Source: Flavobacteriaceae bacterium (GTDB taxonomy: Bacteria; Bacteroidota; Bacteroidia; Flavobacteriales; Flavobacteriaceae). From it: DNA of 6,519 bases. The notes beneath the pieces were generated by a model. That model saw only the letters and a program-made list of their open reading frames with translations. It was not told the origin of the DNA and ran no database searches. The translations under genes were made by a program, and so were the position numbers. Below, one piece after another: positions 6,268-6,519 of this stretch. Where the stretch lies: the NCBI GenBank assembly GCA_023700885.1, contig JAMPYA010000129.1, positions 1 to 6,519 of the forward strand. The letters run 5' to 3'. Within the stretch, counting starts at the first letter, position 1; each line of letters begins with the position of its first letter.

Positions 6268-6519
6268 CTTCTTCTAAACTCACTCAGTATTATTGCTGTA
6301 GCAGTAGCCACATTTAGACTTTCTGTTTCTTGATGTCTTCCAAATGCAGGAATCGAAATTTTTTGAGTGATTAATTTTTCAATTTCCGGGCTAATTCCGT
6401 TGGCTTCATTGCCCATTACAACTAAAGCTTTTTTTGGAAGTTCTATGTTGTAAATATTTTTTCCTTCTATAAAAGTTCCATAAATAGGTCCATTATAAGA
6501 TGAAATAAACTCATTTAAA
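6264..6519 (-). CDS. SpoU/TrmH-family RNA 2'-O-methyltransferase (partial, N-terminus outside window)
   Basis: Minus-strand translation gives the last 84 residues of a SpoU (TrmH/RlmB-type) methyltransferase, which uses SAM to methylate ribose 2'-OH in tRNA or rRNA in the cytoplasm. Two family motifs are visible in the readable part: motif 2, VVMGNEANGIS, where the Asn-Glu and Gly contribute to the knotted SAM site, and motif 3, SLNVATATAIIL, near the C-terminus, with the conserved Ser-Leu-Asn-Val. The protein ends FRRR. The catalytic arginine motif and any N-terminal RNA-binding domain are beyond the right edge, so the target RNA cannot be assigned. It runs toward porT with a two-base gap. 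Confidence 0.95.
   Translation of the reverse strand, partial: LNEFISSYNGPIYGTFIEGKNIYNIELPKKALVVMGNEANGISPEIEKLITQKISIPAFGRHQETESLNVATATAIILSEFRRR

Overview
The window looks like a chromosomal core segment from a member of the Bacteroidota, most likely the family Flavobacteriaceae. The DNA is very AT-rich. The genes lack clear Shine-Dalgarno sites and have A-rich upstream stretches instead. Two exact matches to the Bacteroidota -7 promoter element TAnnTTTG precede genes. The gene content (a ProRS of the archaeal/eukaryotic-like type, an OmpP1/FadL porin, a menaquinone methyltransferase and a PorT/SprT-type protein) also fits this group. The species cannot be named from the sequence.

Layout: (1) 1-1028, minus strand: the N-terminal 342 residues of prolyl-tRNA synthetase, with the C-terminus beyond the left edge. 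(2) 1029-1127: a short divergent intergenic region with a good plus-strand promoter. (3) 1128-2438, plus: an unusual lipoprotein with a tyrosine-packed central block and a long Ser/Asn/Arg-rich, probably disordered tail. (4) 2525-3865, plus: an OmpP1/FadL/TodX-type outer-membrane transport barrel, followed by a strong intrinsic terminator (3883-3910). (5) A second plus-strand unit starts from a promoter immediately after that terminator: an Nfu/NifU-type Fe-S protein (3939-4826), UbiE/MenG methyltransferase (4836-5564) and a PorT/SprT-family barrel protein (5566-6261). These are packed with gaps of 9 and 1 bases. (6) 6264-6519, minus: the C-terminal 84 residues of a SpoU/TrmH-family RNA methyltransferase, convergent with porT and two bases from it.

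How the genes relate: the first plus-strand unit is about the cell envelope (a surface or periplasm-facing lipoprotein plus an outer-membrane barrel). The second joins Fe-S cluster delivery, menaquinone synthesis (respiration) and a protein of the type IX secretion/gliding machinery. The flanking genes are translation and RNA-modification housekeeping genes. I see no mobile elements, CRISPR arrays, RNA genes or signs of recent horizontal transfer. No stretch over 300 bases lacks a gene. The least understood item is the Tyr-rich lipoprotein. The next most notable is the duplicated N-terminal domain of the Nfu protein, in which one copy has lost the hallmark motif.
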